NCBI GenBank assembly: GCA_937927525.1
Contig: CALBDR010000492.1
Location: forward strand, 1-20,279
DNA: 20,279 nucleotides
Reading direction: 5' to 3'
From: an uncultured Candidatus Melainabacteria bacterium
Lineage (GTDB): Bacteria > Cyanobacteriota > Vampirovibrionia > LMEP-6097
In this document: one piece after another, positions 6,888 through 15,775 of the stretch
Layout of the letters: each line of letters opens with the position of its first letter
Numbering within the stretch: the stretch's first letter is position 1
Notes under the pieces: model-generated
Told to the model about the DNA's origin: nothing
The model's input: only the letters and a program-made list of their open reading frames with translations
Databases searched by the model: none
Position numbers and translations under genes: made by a program

Positions 6888-9791
6888 ATGCAAGAAGTAA
6901 GAGAAACTGTTAACAGCACCACTGAAAAAGCTCAAAAAGAAACTATTTTACTGATAGATGGAAGCAATCTTGCATTTAGAATGTTCTTCGCTTTAGAGAG
7001 AACAAATCTAAGAAACAAAGATGGGCAAGCGACTTGGGCTATCTATGGAACTTTAAAAGCTCTGTTCGACGTCATGGAAATGGTCAAACCAACAGCTATA
7101 GCTGCAGCTTTTGACTTACCCGAACCATCCTTTAGGCATGAAGCATTTGAAGATTATAAAGCTAATAGACCTGATGAAATGCCAGAAGAGCTGCAAGCAC
7201 AGTGGGGGTGGATAAAAGAAAGTTTCAAAAAATTCAATATACCAGTAATGGAAGAGGCTGGTTTTGAAGCCGATGACCTGATTGGTATAGTAGCTAAAGC
7301 AGCTGAGAAAGAAGGACACGATGTAATTCTACTTTCAGGAGATAGAGATTTATTTCAGTTAGTTTCAGATCAAGTTAAACTAGCTGCACCTCAAAGAGGG
7401 GGTGGCATGAAGATATATAACCCAGAAGATGTTTATGAACAAATGGGTGTCCATCCAAACCAAATAATCGATTATAAAGCCATTGCTGGAGATAGTTCTG
7501 ATAATATCCCAGGAGTTAAAGGACTCGGAGATAAATCAGCAATAAAACTTTTAAGTGATTACGGAAACTTAGATAATATCTATAAAAATATTGAAGAAAT
7601 TACACCTCCTAAAACAAAAGAAAAGCTAATAAGCCAGGAAGACTCAGCAAGACTTTCTAGACATCTTGCAACTATCATTACTGAAGAAACTTCTCCTGGT
7701 CAAGCAATCAATTATATAAATAACTCTAAACTTGACTTGCCAGATACTGAATCATTGATTGACTTTCTAAAAGCATTTGAGTTTAATAGCATTCTAAAAA
7801 GGTTACCTATACTTTTAAAAAAATTTAACAACGGAGAAATAGTAAAAGTTGATATTGGGATCAGTGAAGAATCAGAGAATACTCCTCCAAGTTCAAAGAA
7901 ATTTGAGCAAATAGATATAGAAATAAAGAATGTCGAAATAGAGCCTAAAATAATTAAAACTGAAGAAGATTTAGATCTATTAGTTAATGAATTAAAAGCT
8001 TGCGATCAATACGCGATAGACCTAGAAACCACAGGTTTAAATACCCTAAACTGTGAAATAGTTGGCTGGGCATTTGCCTTGCATGGCTCTGATCCTACTG
8101 ATAACAATATATATTCTTACTATATACCTGTAAGACACAGTCTTTTAGTTGATGCTAATTCGCAATTGAATGCTGAATTAGTAAGAGATAAAATTAAATG
8201 CATTCTTGAAAATGAATCAAAACTTCAAATTATTCAAAACATAAAATTCGAACATAAAATCTTTAAAAGACTTGGAATTAAAACTCATAGTAATTTTTAT
8301 GATGTGATGCTCGCAAGTTACATAGAGAATCCATCGAATAAACATGGTCTCAAACAACAATCTAAAAGAATTCTTCATCTTAGAATGATGGAAATTGATG
8401 AATTAATCGGTACTGGTAAAAAACAAATCACTATAGACCAAGTCCCTATCAATAAAGTTGCAGCATATGCTGCATCAGATGCATTTATCACTTATAAACT
8501 ATTCCTATATTACAAAAAGACTTTAACACCTGTTCAAAACAAATTACTAACTGAAATAGACTTTCCATTTGCATCAGTCCTAACTCAAATGGAGCTTAAT
8601 GGAGTAAGTATTGATACTAAATATCTTTCAAAACTTTCGGTAGAACTACATGAACTATTAATAAATGTCGAGAATGAAATCTACAAACTATCAAATAAAG
8701 AATTCAATATTGCCTCTCCTAAACAACTAAGCAAAGTACTATTTACTGACTTGCAAATCCCTACCAAAGCAAAGAGGAATAAATCAGGAGCCTTTCCTAC
8801 AGATGTTTCCACTCTAGAAAAAATCATTGCAGCAAATGAAAGTAGTGAAGAAGAAAAAACTTTAATTAAAAAGATTCTTGAATTCAGATCCCTGAGTAAA
8901 CTCTTAAGTACTTACGTAGATAACTTACCTCAACTAATAGCAAAAGAGACTAATCGAATCCACTCAGACTTTAATCAAGTACTTACAGCTACAGGAAGAC
9001 TAAGCTCCAGCAATCCCAACCTACAGAACATCCCGATTAAAACTGAATTAGGAAGAAAAGTCAGAGCCGCATTTAGCTCAGAAGCAAAAAATAAAATCAT
9101 TATCAGCGCAGACTACTCACAGATAGAATTAAGAGTTTTAGCTCACTTAGCCAAAGAAGAAGAACTAATTAGAGCATTCTCTGAAAATGCTGATATCCAC
9201 AGAGAAACAGCTATGAAGATCATGGATAAGTCAGCAGAGGAAATAACTGAAGATGATAGAAGAATTGGTAAAACATTAAACTTTGCACTAGTTTATATGC
9301 AAGGAACCTATTCTACTGCTGAACAGCTTGGAATCAGTAATAAAGAAGCTAAACACTTTATTGATAAATACTTCAGTATCTTCTCATCGATAAAACCATT
9401 CATGGAAAAAACTTTAGAATTTGCTCGTGAGAATGAATACGTCGAAACTATGTTTGGGAGACGAAGATACTTCCAGAATATAAACAGTAAAAATAAAATG
9501 CTTCAAAAAGAAGAGGAAAGACAAGCTTTTAACACTGTAATCCAAAGTGCAGCTGCAGATATTATGAAGAAAGCCATGCTTGATATTCAAGCTAAAATCA
9601 ATGAAAAATATACAGCTGATGAAGTTAAATTAATACTTCAAGTTCACGATGAAATCCTTTTAGAGATTAAAGAAGAACTTTTAAATGAAGTGAAAGAGAT
9701 GGTTATAAGTTCTATGGAGAATATTGTTGAGTTGAAAGTGCCTTTGCTAGCGAATTTAGGAGCGGGGAAGAATTGGTTAGAGGCTCATTGA
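6888..9791 (+). CDS. polA: DNA polymerase I
   Basis: Repair and Okazaki-fragment polymerase with all three domains, 967 residues (E. coli 928). The 5'-3' exonuclease (about 18-310) has 'LLIDGSNLAFRMF', the acidic 'GFEADDLIG' and 'SGDRDLFQL', and 'GDSSDNIPGVKGLG'. The 3'-5' exonuclease (about 355-550) has Asp378/Glu380 in 'DLETTGL' and Tyr527/Asp531 in 'YAASD'. The second acidic residue (E. coli D424) is Glu455 in 'QNIKFEHKIF', a conservative change at a catalytic position. In the polymerase domain, motif A is 'ADYSQIELRVLAH' (Asp742) and motif C is 'QVHDE' (Asp921). Motif B keeps Arg791, Lys795, Phe799 and Tyr803, but reads NFALVYMQG where E. coli has NFGLIYGMS. The ATG directly abuts the preceding gene's stop, with no clear ribosome-binding site, so translation may be coupled. 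The C-terminus 'GKNWLEAH' matches the family end. Confidence 0.98.
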   Translation: MQEVRETVNSTTEKAQKETILLIDGSNLAFRMFFALERTNLRNKDGQATWAIYGTLKALFDVMEMVKPTAIAAAFDLPEPSFRHEAFEDYKANRPDEMPEELQAQWGWIKESFKKFNIPVMEEAGFEADDLIGIVAKAAEKEGHDVILLSGDRDLFQLVSDQVKLAAPQRGGGMKIYNPEDVYEQMGVHPNQIIDYKAIAGDSSDNIPGVKGLGDKSAIKLLSDYGNLDNIYKNIEEITPPKTKEKLISQEDSARLSRHLATIITEETSPGQAINYINNSKLDLPDTESLIDFLKAFEFNSILKRLPILLKKFNNGEIVKVDIGISEESENTPPSSKKFEQIDIEIKNVEIEPKIIKTEEDLDLLVNELKACDQYAIDLETTGLNTLNCEIVGWAFALHGSDPTDNNIYSYYIPVRHSLLVDANSQLNAELVRDKIKCILENESKLQIIQNIKFEHKIFKRLGIKTHSNFYDVMLASYIENPSNKHGLKQQSKRILHLRMMEIDELIGTGKKQITIDQVPINKVAAYAASDAFITYKLFLYYKKTLTPVQNKLLTEIDFPFASVLTQMELNGVSIDTKYLSKLSVELHELLINVENEIYKLSNKEFNIASPKQLSKVLFTDLQIPTKAKRNKSGAFPTDVSTLEKIIAANESSEEEKTLIKKILEFRSLSKLLSTYVDNLPQLIAKETNRIHSDFNQVLTATGRLSSSNPNLQNIPIKTELGRKVRAAFSSEAKNKIIISADYSQIELRVLAHLAKEEELIRAFSENADIHRETAMKIMDKSAEEITEDDRRIGKTLNFALVYMQGTYSTAEQLGISNKEAKHFIDKYFSIFSSIKPFMEKTLEFARENEYVETMFGRRRYFQNINSKNKMLQKEEERQAFNTVIQSAAADIMKKAMLDIQAKINEKYTADEVKLILQVHDEILLEIKEELLNEVKEMVISSMENIVELKVPLLANLGAGKNWLEAH

Positions 9792-9807
9792 AAATGCAGT
9801 ACATCCA

Positions 9808-11421
9808 CTACACTATAAACTTATCCCAAACAAATAGTAATAAAAATATCATCACACCATAAACAAGTAAATACTTCAAATACTTAAAAAGATTCCCTGA
9901 ACTTAAACGACTATCTTCAATACTAAAACACAACTCAGAATCAATATCTCTTACTACTGGATTAAAGACAGAGAGAAGGTATGCTAAAGCAAAACTTACC
10001 AAAAATCCAAAGACATTCCACCACATCCAAGACAGCTCAGGCACTGCAAGCCACAAATAAACATTCAGAGCTATCCCAAAGATAAAGCCAAGCAAAGCTT
10101 GGCTCTCAGAGACTTTCTTTAAAAGAATTCCTATTAAAAATAATGCAAGTATTGGACCATTTAAACAAGAACTAATCTTGTTCACAGAGACGATCACAGA
10201 GTCAGATATCCCCGCAACATAAAAAGAAAAATAAGTACATAAAGTCCCCCAAAATACAGTTAATAATTTAGATATTAATAATTCAGTTTTAGATTCAAGT
10301 TTCACAAAAGGTTTAACTACATCTTCCATGGAAGCAGCTCCCAAAGAGTTAATAATCGAGTCTAAAGAACTCATAGCAGAGGCAAAGAGAGCTACTATAA
10401 ACAAACCAACTAAACCTACAGGAAACTGTGAAATAACATAAAGTGGTGCAGCAGCATTTAAGTTAGCTGAGCCAGAAGGATTCACTGGCATAGTATTTAA
10501 AAAATCAGGGTTAATTTTAGAGAAAGCTAAAATACTTAAACCAAAGAGACAGTAACAGAGCACTAGTGGAAATCTCAATATACCATTTAGAAATAGAGAC
10601 TTGTTTGCATCTTCTAAATTTTTACTTGAAAGTTGTCTTTGCATTTGACTTTGGTCACAACCATAGTAAGCAACATACATAAAAAAACCACCTATAAACA
10701 TAGGTAAAAAAGAGAAGTCACTTGAATCTCCCAAACCTGTTTTTGAGAAATCTAAACTTTGAAGTCTATCCAGGGGAATAAGCTCAAACAGCTTATCAAA
10801 GCCACCTAGAAGGTTTAAAGAATAGAAAAAGCTAATAATAATGCAAGCATAAATGACAAAAATCTGAATCATATCACTGTAAATTACAGCTTTTATTCCA
10901 CCAATGGAATCATAGATAATAGTTACCACTGCAACCAAAACTACTGCCCAAAAATATGAGATCCCTAAAATAAAAGCAAGGATTGAACTGATACCATAGA
11001 CTAAAACTCCTGTTGCGAAGGCTCTTGTTAATTGAAATATAAGCGAGAGTAGTAATCTAGTCTTAAAACCAAAACGCTTTTCTAAGTAGGCATAGATGGA
11101 AATAATATTTAGCTTTTTAAAGAAAGGTAATAAAAAAAACATAATAAAAATCATTGCGAAAGGTAAAGCAACTTCATACTGAAGCCACAAAAGTCCCCCC
11201 CCAACTGAAAATGCTACAAAAGCTGGACCTCCTAAAATACTATTAGAGGAACACTGAGTTGCAATAGTCGACATCGCAATTGGGAAGAAACCTGTATTAT
11301 TCCCTCCTAAATAATAATCCTCTTTAGATTCTTGTCCTTTAGATAGATAAAAACTCATGGCTATCATCCCTATTAAATAAACAAAAATTATTAACCAATC
11401 AATAAAAGATATTTTCGACAT
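9808..11421 (-). CDS. sodium:solute symporter family (SSS) transporter
   Basis: A cytoplasmic-membrane sodium-coupled uptake system of the SSS/LeuT-fold family. Its 537 residues contain about 13 hydrophobic segments. Diagnostic features are the N-terminal 'SKGQESKEDYYLGG' loop after TM1 (about 27-40), 'AMSTIATQCSSNSILGGPAF' in TM2 (about 49-68), and 'YDSIGGIKAVIYSDMIQ' (about 169-185), the typical SSS 'Y...GG..A...D..Q' signature. Near residue 350 'ASAMSSLDSIINSLGA' fits the sodium-site helix TM8. The substrate cannot be read from sequence. The gene is divergent from the glycerate kinase-phosphorylase pair with only 43 bp between starts, so a related sugar or osmolyte such as glucosylglycerate, or glycerate, is a reasonable inference. 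An AGGA ribosome-binding site lies about 10 nt before the ATG. It converges on polA with a 16-bp gap. Confidence 0.92.
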   Translation of the reverse strand: MSKISFIDWLIIFVYLIGMIAMSFYLSKGQESKEDYYLGGNNTGFFPIAMSTIATQCSSNSILGGPAFVAFSVGGGLLWLQYEVALPFAMIFIMFFLLPFFKKLNIISIYAYLEKRFGFKTRLLLSLIFQLTRAFATGVLVYGISSILAFILGISYFWAVVLVAVVTIIYDSIGGIKAVIYSDMIQIFVIYACIIISFFYSLNLLGGFDKLFELIPLDRLQSLDFSKTGLGDSSDFSFLPMFIGGFFMYVAYYGCDQSQMQRQLSSKNLEDANKSLFLNGILRFPLVLCYCLFGLSILAFSKINPDFLNTMPVNPSGSANLNAAAPLYVISQFPVGLVGLFIVALFASAMSSLDSIINSLGAASMEDVVKPFVKLESKTELLISKLLTVFWGTLCTYFSFYVAGISDSVIVSVNKISSCLNGPILALFLIGILLKKVSESQALLGFIFGIALNVYLWLAVPELSWMWWNVFGFLVSFALAYLLSVFNPVVRDIDSELCFSIEDSRLSSGNLFKYLKYLLVYGVMIFLLLFVWDKFIV

Positions 11422-11434
11422 TGAAAAAGTTCCT

Positions 11435-11445
11435 ACATGTCATGT
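11435..11445. promoter_or_regulatory. small palindrome in the divergent promoter region
   Basis: ACATG-T-CATGT, an inverted repeat with one central base, sits in the 43-bp gap between the divergent symporter and glycerate kinase starts. Its location suits an operator controlling both, but the arms are only 5 bp and it also overlaps the symporter's ribosome-binding site region. Confidence 0.25.
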
Positions 11446-11464
11446 TATCCTTGAAAATCAGGAA

Positions 11465-12742
11465 ATGCAAGTAATAAAAATAATTGAAGATCTGCTTTCT
11501 GAAATCAAATTTGATTCTTGCTTAAAAAGTATTGATTCAAAAATATTTGAAAACCGAGTCATAAACTTGCTTGCAATTGGCAAGTCAGCAGCATATGACA
11601 CCCAAGCCCTTCAAAATTTTGCTAAAGAAAAATCGCTTAAAATCAATAAAACATGTGTGATTACTAAATATAATCATGCTCCTAGTAATTTCAATAAAAA
11701 TATTAGTGATAGCTTTATTTATCATGAAGCCGCTCACCCAGTTCCTAATCTAGATTCATTAAAGTCTGGGAAATTAGTTAAAGACTTTTTAGATAACTTA
11801 GATAAAGATGAACTTCTATTAGTCTTGCTTTCAGGAGGTGGAAGCTCCGTATTAGTACTTCCAAAGGAAGAAATTAGCTTTAAATTAAAACAAGAGATCA
11901 CAAATGAACTTCTGAAAAATGCAGCAAAAATTAATGATATTAACTTAATTAGAAAAAGTCTCTCACAGATCAAAAATGGTGGTTTAATTAAACTCTCAAA
12001 TACAAAAGAAATTGTTTGTTTAGCAAGTTCTGATATCCCAGATAATGACTTTGCAAGCATTGCCTCCGGAGTCACATGCTATCAAGAGCTTGATAAGGCT
12101 TACCTAAGAGATTTGGCAAAAAAATATCTCAATAAATCACAAGAAGAGTATCTAAACTTTTTAGATACTACTGACTTAAAAGTAAATTTAAACCAAAATA
12201 CAAATACTAAAAATATTATAGTAAATGACGCCATAAACTTGAAAAACAAAGCAAAAAAAGTTCTGACAAAGTACTATCCAGAAAAAAATATAGAATTCAT
12301 TGATGAAATAGAGGATTATGACATTGAAATCTGCAAAGAAAATTACCTAAGCAGTTTAAAGAATAAAAAAGACCATATTATTGCCTCAGTAGGTGAAATC
12401 ACATTAAAAGTAACTAAACATGGCAAAGGTGGTAGAAACACACATTTTGTTTTATTAATGAGTAAATTGCTATTTAAAGACAATATACTTAATTTAATTG
12501 AAGATGAATTAAAGAGGATAAAGATTTTCAGCTTTGGTACAGATGGTAATGATGGACCAACAGACGCAGCTGGAGCCTATATAGACTTTAATCTATACAA
12601 AAAAGCATTAGAAAAAAACTTAGATTTTGAATTATATTTAAATAATTTTGATAGCTATAATTTCTTCAAAGAAATAGATTCATTAATCCTTACTGGTGCA
12701 ACAGGAATTAATTTAATGGATTTTAGATATATTAAAGTGTAG
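11465..12742 (+). CDS. glycerate 2-kinase, class II (MOFRL/DUF4147 family)
   Basis: A cytosolic kinase phosphorylating D-glycerate with ATP to 2-phosphoglycerate, which enters lower glycolysis. In 425 residues it shows the family motifs: 'AIGKSA' (37-42), the glycine-rich 'LLSGGGSSVL' (121-130), 'GKGGRN' (320-325) and the MOFRL-domain signature 'GTDGNDGPTDAAGA' (358-371). These distinguish it from the unrelated GlxK and plant-type glycerate 3-kinases. Length and order are normal, so it looks functional. The start is the ATG at 11465. An AGGAA directly touches it and is too close to act as a normal ribosome-binding site. It is 34 bp upstream of the GH13_18 phosphorylase gene on the same strand, and its substrate is the expected product of that enzyme. 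Confidence 0.93.
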   Translation: MQVIKIIEDLLSEIKFDSCLKSIDSKIFENRVINLLAIGKSAAYDTQALQNFAKEKSLKINKTCVITKYNHAPSNFNKNISDSFIYHEAAHPVPNLDSLKSGKLVKDFLDNLDKDELLLVLLSGGGSSVLVLPKEEISFKLKQEITNELLKNAAKINDINLIRKSLSQIKNGGLIKLSNTKEIVCLASSDIPDNDFASIASGVTCYQELDKAYLRDLAKKYLNKSQEEYLNFLDTTDLKVNLNQNTNTKNIIVNDAINLKNKAKKVLTKYYPEKNIEFIDEIEDYDIEICKENYLSSLKNKKDHIIASVGEITLKVTKHGKGGRNTHFVLLMSKLLFKDNILNLIEDELKRIKIFSFGTDGNDGPTDAAGAYIDFNLYKKALEKNLDFELYLNNFDSYNFFKEIDSLILTGATGINLMDFRYIKV

Positions 12743-12776
12743 AATATTAAAGAACTAAAAAAGCAAAGGGGCTTTT

Positions 12777-14555
12777 ATGTTAACTAAAACGAAATTTAAA
12801 ATATCATTAGAAAATAGACTTAGAAAAATTCTGGATAGTGAAGATGACATTAGATTCCTTTCAAAGGAGATTTACAGAAAAGTTATTAATGTTACAGATG
12901 GAATAGCTAGTAAAAGAGAAGATAACTCTAAAAGCCTCTTCTCAGAAAAAGATATTGTATTAATTGCTTACGCTCAACACATCTCTAAAAAGGGGCAAAC
13001 TAAACTTGCTAGCCTTAAAGAATTTACAGATAAATATCTTAATGGCGCTATCAATAGCATTCACTTACTTCCCTTTTACCCATCTAATGGCGATGGTGGT
13101 TTCTCAGTAATTGATTACTACGAAGTTGATCCAGATTTTGGTAGCTGGGAAGATATAGAAAGTTTTAACTATAAACTAATGTTTGATGCAGTTTTCAACC
13201 ATATCTCCAGTAAATCATCATGGTTCCAAGCTTTTTTAAATGATGAAGAAAAATATAAAAACTATTTCATTAGCTTTAAGGATGAAGAGCTAGATGAATC
13301 TTTAAAAGAAAAATTAGCAAAAGTCATTAGACCAAGGGCTCATTCACTCTTAACTAGCTACATTAAGAAGAACGGTGAAAAAGTGAATACCTGGACTACT
13401 TTTAGTGAAGATCAAATTGACTTAAATTTTGCAGAAGCTCAGGTTTTATTAGAATTAGTAGAAATACTGATATTTTATATTACTGAAGGTGCAAAGCTCA
13501 TACGCTTAGACGCTGTACCTTTCATGTGGAAAGAGATAGGTACTAACTGTTCCAACCTCTGCAAAACTCATGAAATCATCAAATTATTTAGAGAGATAGT
13601 CTCAGAAATAGATCCCAGCTGCTTAATAATCTCTGAAGCAAATATCCCTCATCAGGAAAATGTTAGTTACTTCGGTAATGGCTACGATGAAAGTCATATG
13701 ATTTATAATTTCAGCTTAGCTCCTCTTATCATCTATGCTAATTATAAATCAAGCTCTAGATACTTATTTGACTGGTCTTCGCATATAGAACTTCCTAGTG
13801 AAGAAACTACTTTTTTCAATGTCACTGCAACACATGACGGAATTGGTGTCAGACCTTTAAAAGGTCTTATTAAAGAAGAAGAGATTGAAGATCTATGTCA
13901 GGAAACCTTAAAAAGGGGTGGAGAAATAGGCTATAAAACTAAACTAAATGCCGCTGGAGAAATGATTAAAAGTCCATATGAACTTAATATCACTTGGACA
14001 TCTATGTTGCTCGATGAAAATTTAGACATAGAAACTAACACTAGAAAAATAGTTTCAAGTCATCTTGCAGTAGCAGCTTTTCCTGGAATGCCAGCTATGT
14101 ATTTAAATAATTTTCTAGCTAGTAAAAACTCTTATAAAACTTATGAACAAAGCAAAATAAAAAGAGATCTTAATCGTGAGCTTTATCTGTTAGATGAACT
14201 TGAAAAAGATTTATCAGAAAACAACTTAAGACAATCTGTTTTTAATGCTCTAACAGAAGCTTTAAAAATAAGATCTACAGAAAAAGCATTTAATCCACTT
14301 TCCAGTAAAAAAGATTTTCATATCTCTGATAAGATTTGGTCATTTTTAAGAATAAATCCACATAATGGGGACAGAGTTATAGTTTTATATAATGTTAGTA
14401 AAGAAAACATAGCAATTAATATCAATGATTTAAAAAACTCAGCTCATTTAGATATAGAGATCCAATTTTATGATTTATTAAGTGATTTTAAAACAGACGA
14501 TAATACTAAAGAAATCGGACTGAAACCATATCAAACTATGTGGTTAAAATATTAA
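12777..14555 (+). CDS. GH13_18 glycoside phosphorylase, probably glucosylglycerate phosphorylase
   Basis: A retaining glycoside phosphorylase of the sucrose-phosphorylase subfamily. The expected reaction is glucosylglycerate plus phosphate to alpha-glucose-1-phosphate plus glycerate. Catalytic residues are visible: the nucleophile Asp245 in 'IRLDAVPFMWKE', the acid/base Glu287 in 'IISEANIPH', and Asp354 in 'ATHDGIGVRP'. 'HLLPFYPSNGDGGFSVIDYYEV' features (97-118) and 'FPGMPAMYL' are further family marks. The length of 592 with an N-terminal helical extension of about 60 residues exceeds sucrose phosphorylases (about 490-500). It fits the YcjM/glucosylglycerate phosphorylase branch, as do 'WKEIGTNC' and 'DESHMIYNFSLAPL', which I recall as close to YcjM. 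Sucrose or another glucoside cannot be excluded from sequence alone. The adjacent glycerate kinase supports glucosylglycerate. The ribosome-binding site AAAGGGG lies 5 nt before the ATG. Confidence 0.88.
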   Translation: MLTKTKFKISLENRLRKILDSEDDIRFLSKEIYRKVINVTDGIASKREDNSKSLFSEKDIVLIAYAQHISKKGQTKLASLKEFTDKYLNGAINSIHLLPFYPSNGDGGFSVIDYYEVDPDFGSWEDIESFNYKLMFDAVFNHISSKSSWFQAFLNDEEKYKNYFISFKDEELDESLKEKLAKVIRPRAHSLLTSYIKKNGEKVNTWTTFSEDQIDLNFAEAQVLLELVEILIFYITEGAKLIRLDAVPFMWKEIGTNCSNLCKTHEIIKLFREIVSEIDPSCLIISEANIPHQENVSYFGNGYDESHMIYNFSLAPLIIYANYKSSSRYLFDWSSHIELPSEETTFFNVTATHDGIGVRPLKGLIKEEEIEDLCQETLKRGGEIGYKTKLNAAGEMIKSPYELNITWTSMLLDENLDIETNTRKIVSSHLAVAAFPGMPAMYLNNFLASKNSYKTYEQSKIKRDLNRELYLLDELEKDLSENNLRQSVFNALTEALKIRSTEKAFNPLSSKKDFHISDKIWSFLRINPHNGDRVIVLYNVSKENIAININDLKNSAHLDIEIQFYDLLSDFKTDDNTKEIGLKPYQTMWLKY

Positions 14556-14580
14556 AGTTATTTAGATTATCAAGAAAAGC

Positions 14581-14586
14581 TATAAT
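14581..14586 (+). promoter_or_regulatory. -10 box of the broken gene at 14.6 kb
   Basis: TATAAT, 2 nt before a first ATG (14589) and 11 nt before an in-frame second ATG (14598). The spacing makes 14598 a plausible leaderless start. No ribosome-binding site is visible for either. Confidence 0.4.
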
Positions 14587-14588
14587 GT

Positions 14589-15775
14589 ATGAACAGGATG
14601 CTTTTGGTCGAAAAGTATAATAATATAGTCATTCCTGACTCAGTTAGCAGTCTAGAGCTTAATGACATTTACCAAAAGCTAATAGCAGAAGAAAGAAAAG
14701 AAAGCCTAAAAAAAATTACCTGAGCAGCTTAAAAATAATAAATTTCACCAATTAGCAGCAGTTGTTAACACTAGAGAGCCGGTAAGAAGGAGTGTCTTAG
14801 AAGTTTCAGCCTTTGATTTACCAGAACTTGCAGCAGCTATCATAACCAAACGACCTAAAGTAAATATAATTGAAATTCTGCTAAGAAGCTTATATACTTC
14901 ATCAGCTACAGCACTAAACCCTAAAATTTTAAGTGCTGTCGTAAACAGATTGGGGAAAATCTTTAGCCCTAAAGAACATCATAAAAATTTACTTAATATA
15001 GCAAGGTTCCAAAGAGAGGAACTAGAAAGTATAGAGAATTTCAAAAAAGGTATAGAAAGACTTGAAGAAGAGGCAGAAGATCAAGAATTAATGGCAGGCA
15101 TAGCCACTAATCAATCTCATAAAGAAAAACACTTAAATCAAGCTGAATTAATTAGAAATTTCAAAAATTCTTTTGAAGCTAATGAAGAAAACTTAGAGCT
15201 CGCAAAAAAAATTAAAAATTTATCTATACTAGGTGATTCCATCGAGGGAGTAATTTGGGGCTTTGATTAATACCATACTCCTACCACTAAGCTCTGGTAA
15301 AAATAATCCATTTGCTAAGTGGGTAAAAAGTTGGCAAGATTTACATCATGGGGTTTACCCTAAGCTAGGTTTATTACTAAGCAACCTTGCTGTACCGATA
15401 AATATTAGCCGCATAGCCTCAGCTCAATCAAAGGCAGAGTTAAGAGAAAATCTTATGCTTTTAGTTATGGTTGCCAGCTCTTGGTGTTTCGGACATAAGA
15501 TCACCGAAGATCAAATCTCTAAACTATTTAATAATCACCTAAAGCAAAAACATAAAATTAGTGAAGATATTCTAATTAAAAAAGATCAAAAATTCCCAGA
15601 ATCATCTGAGATTCAAGAAATTTTACACAAAACCCTTAATAACAAAGCACTAGAAAAAGATGCGATTAGAATGAACACCTGGCGAACATTTCTAGGTATC
15701 AAAGCTCATTCACTTTTAGTTTTTGCTGCTAGGCTCACGATGGATACTATAACTAAGAAGCTTGGAGAAAAATAG
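14589..15775 (+). pseudogene. unrecognised gene broken by two frame changes
   Basis: Three reading-frame pieces join into one plausible protein of about 395 residues. Piece 1 (14589-14723) ends at a TGA just after a run of eight A (14708-14715). Dropping one A continues into piece 2 ('LPEQLKNNKFHQLAAVV...', to a TAA at 15268-15270). Dropping one G from GGGG (15257-15260) continues into piece 3 as '...VIWALINTILLPLS...', to 15775. Each repair removes one base from a homopolymer. Piece 2 has a Glu/Lys-rich helical, possibly coiled-coil stretch (about 14990-15230). The second junction forms a hydrophobic segment that could be membrane-inserted. I do not recognise the family. It may be a true pseudogene, a sequencing artefact, or less likely use frameshifting or polymerase slippage at the A-run. 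Piece 3 could also start separately at a TTG (15263). Its end overlaps the convergent HAD gene by 23 bp. Confidence 0.6.

Noticed and set aside
7116..7319. Minus-strand open frame of 67 codons
   Set aside because: Antisense to the conserved 5'-exonuclease domain of polA.
11734..12075. Minus-strand open frame of 113 codons
   Set aside because: Antisense to the glycerate kinase, and its composition simply mirrors the coding strand.
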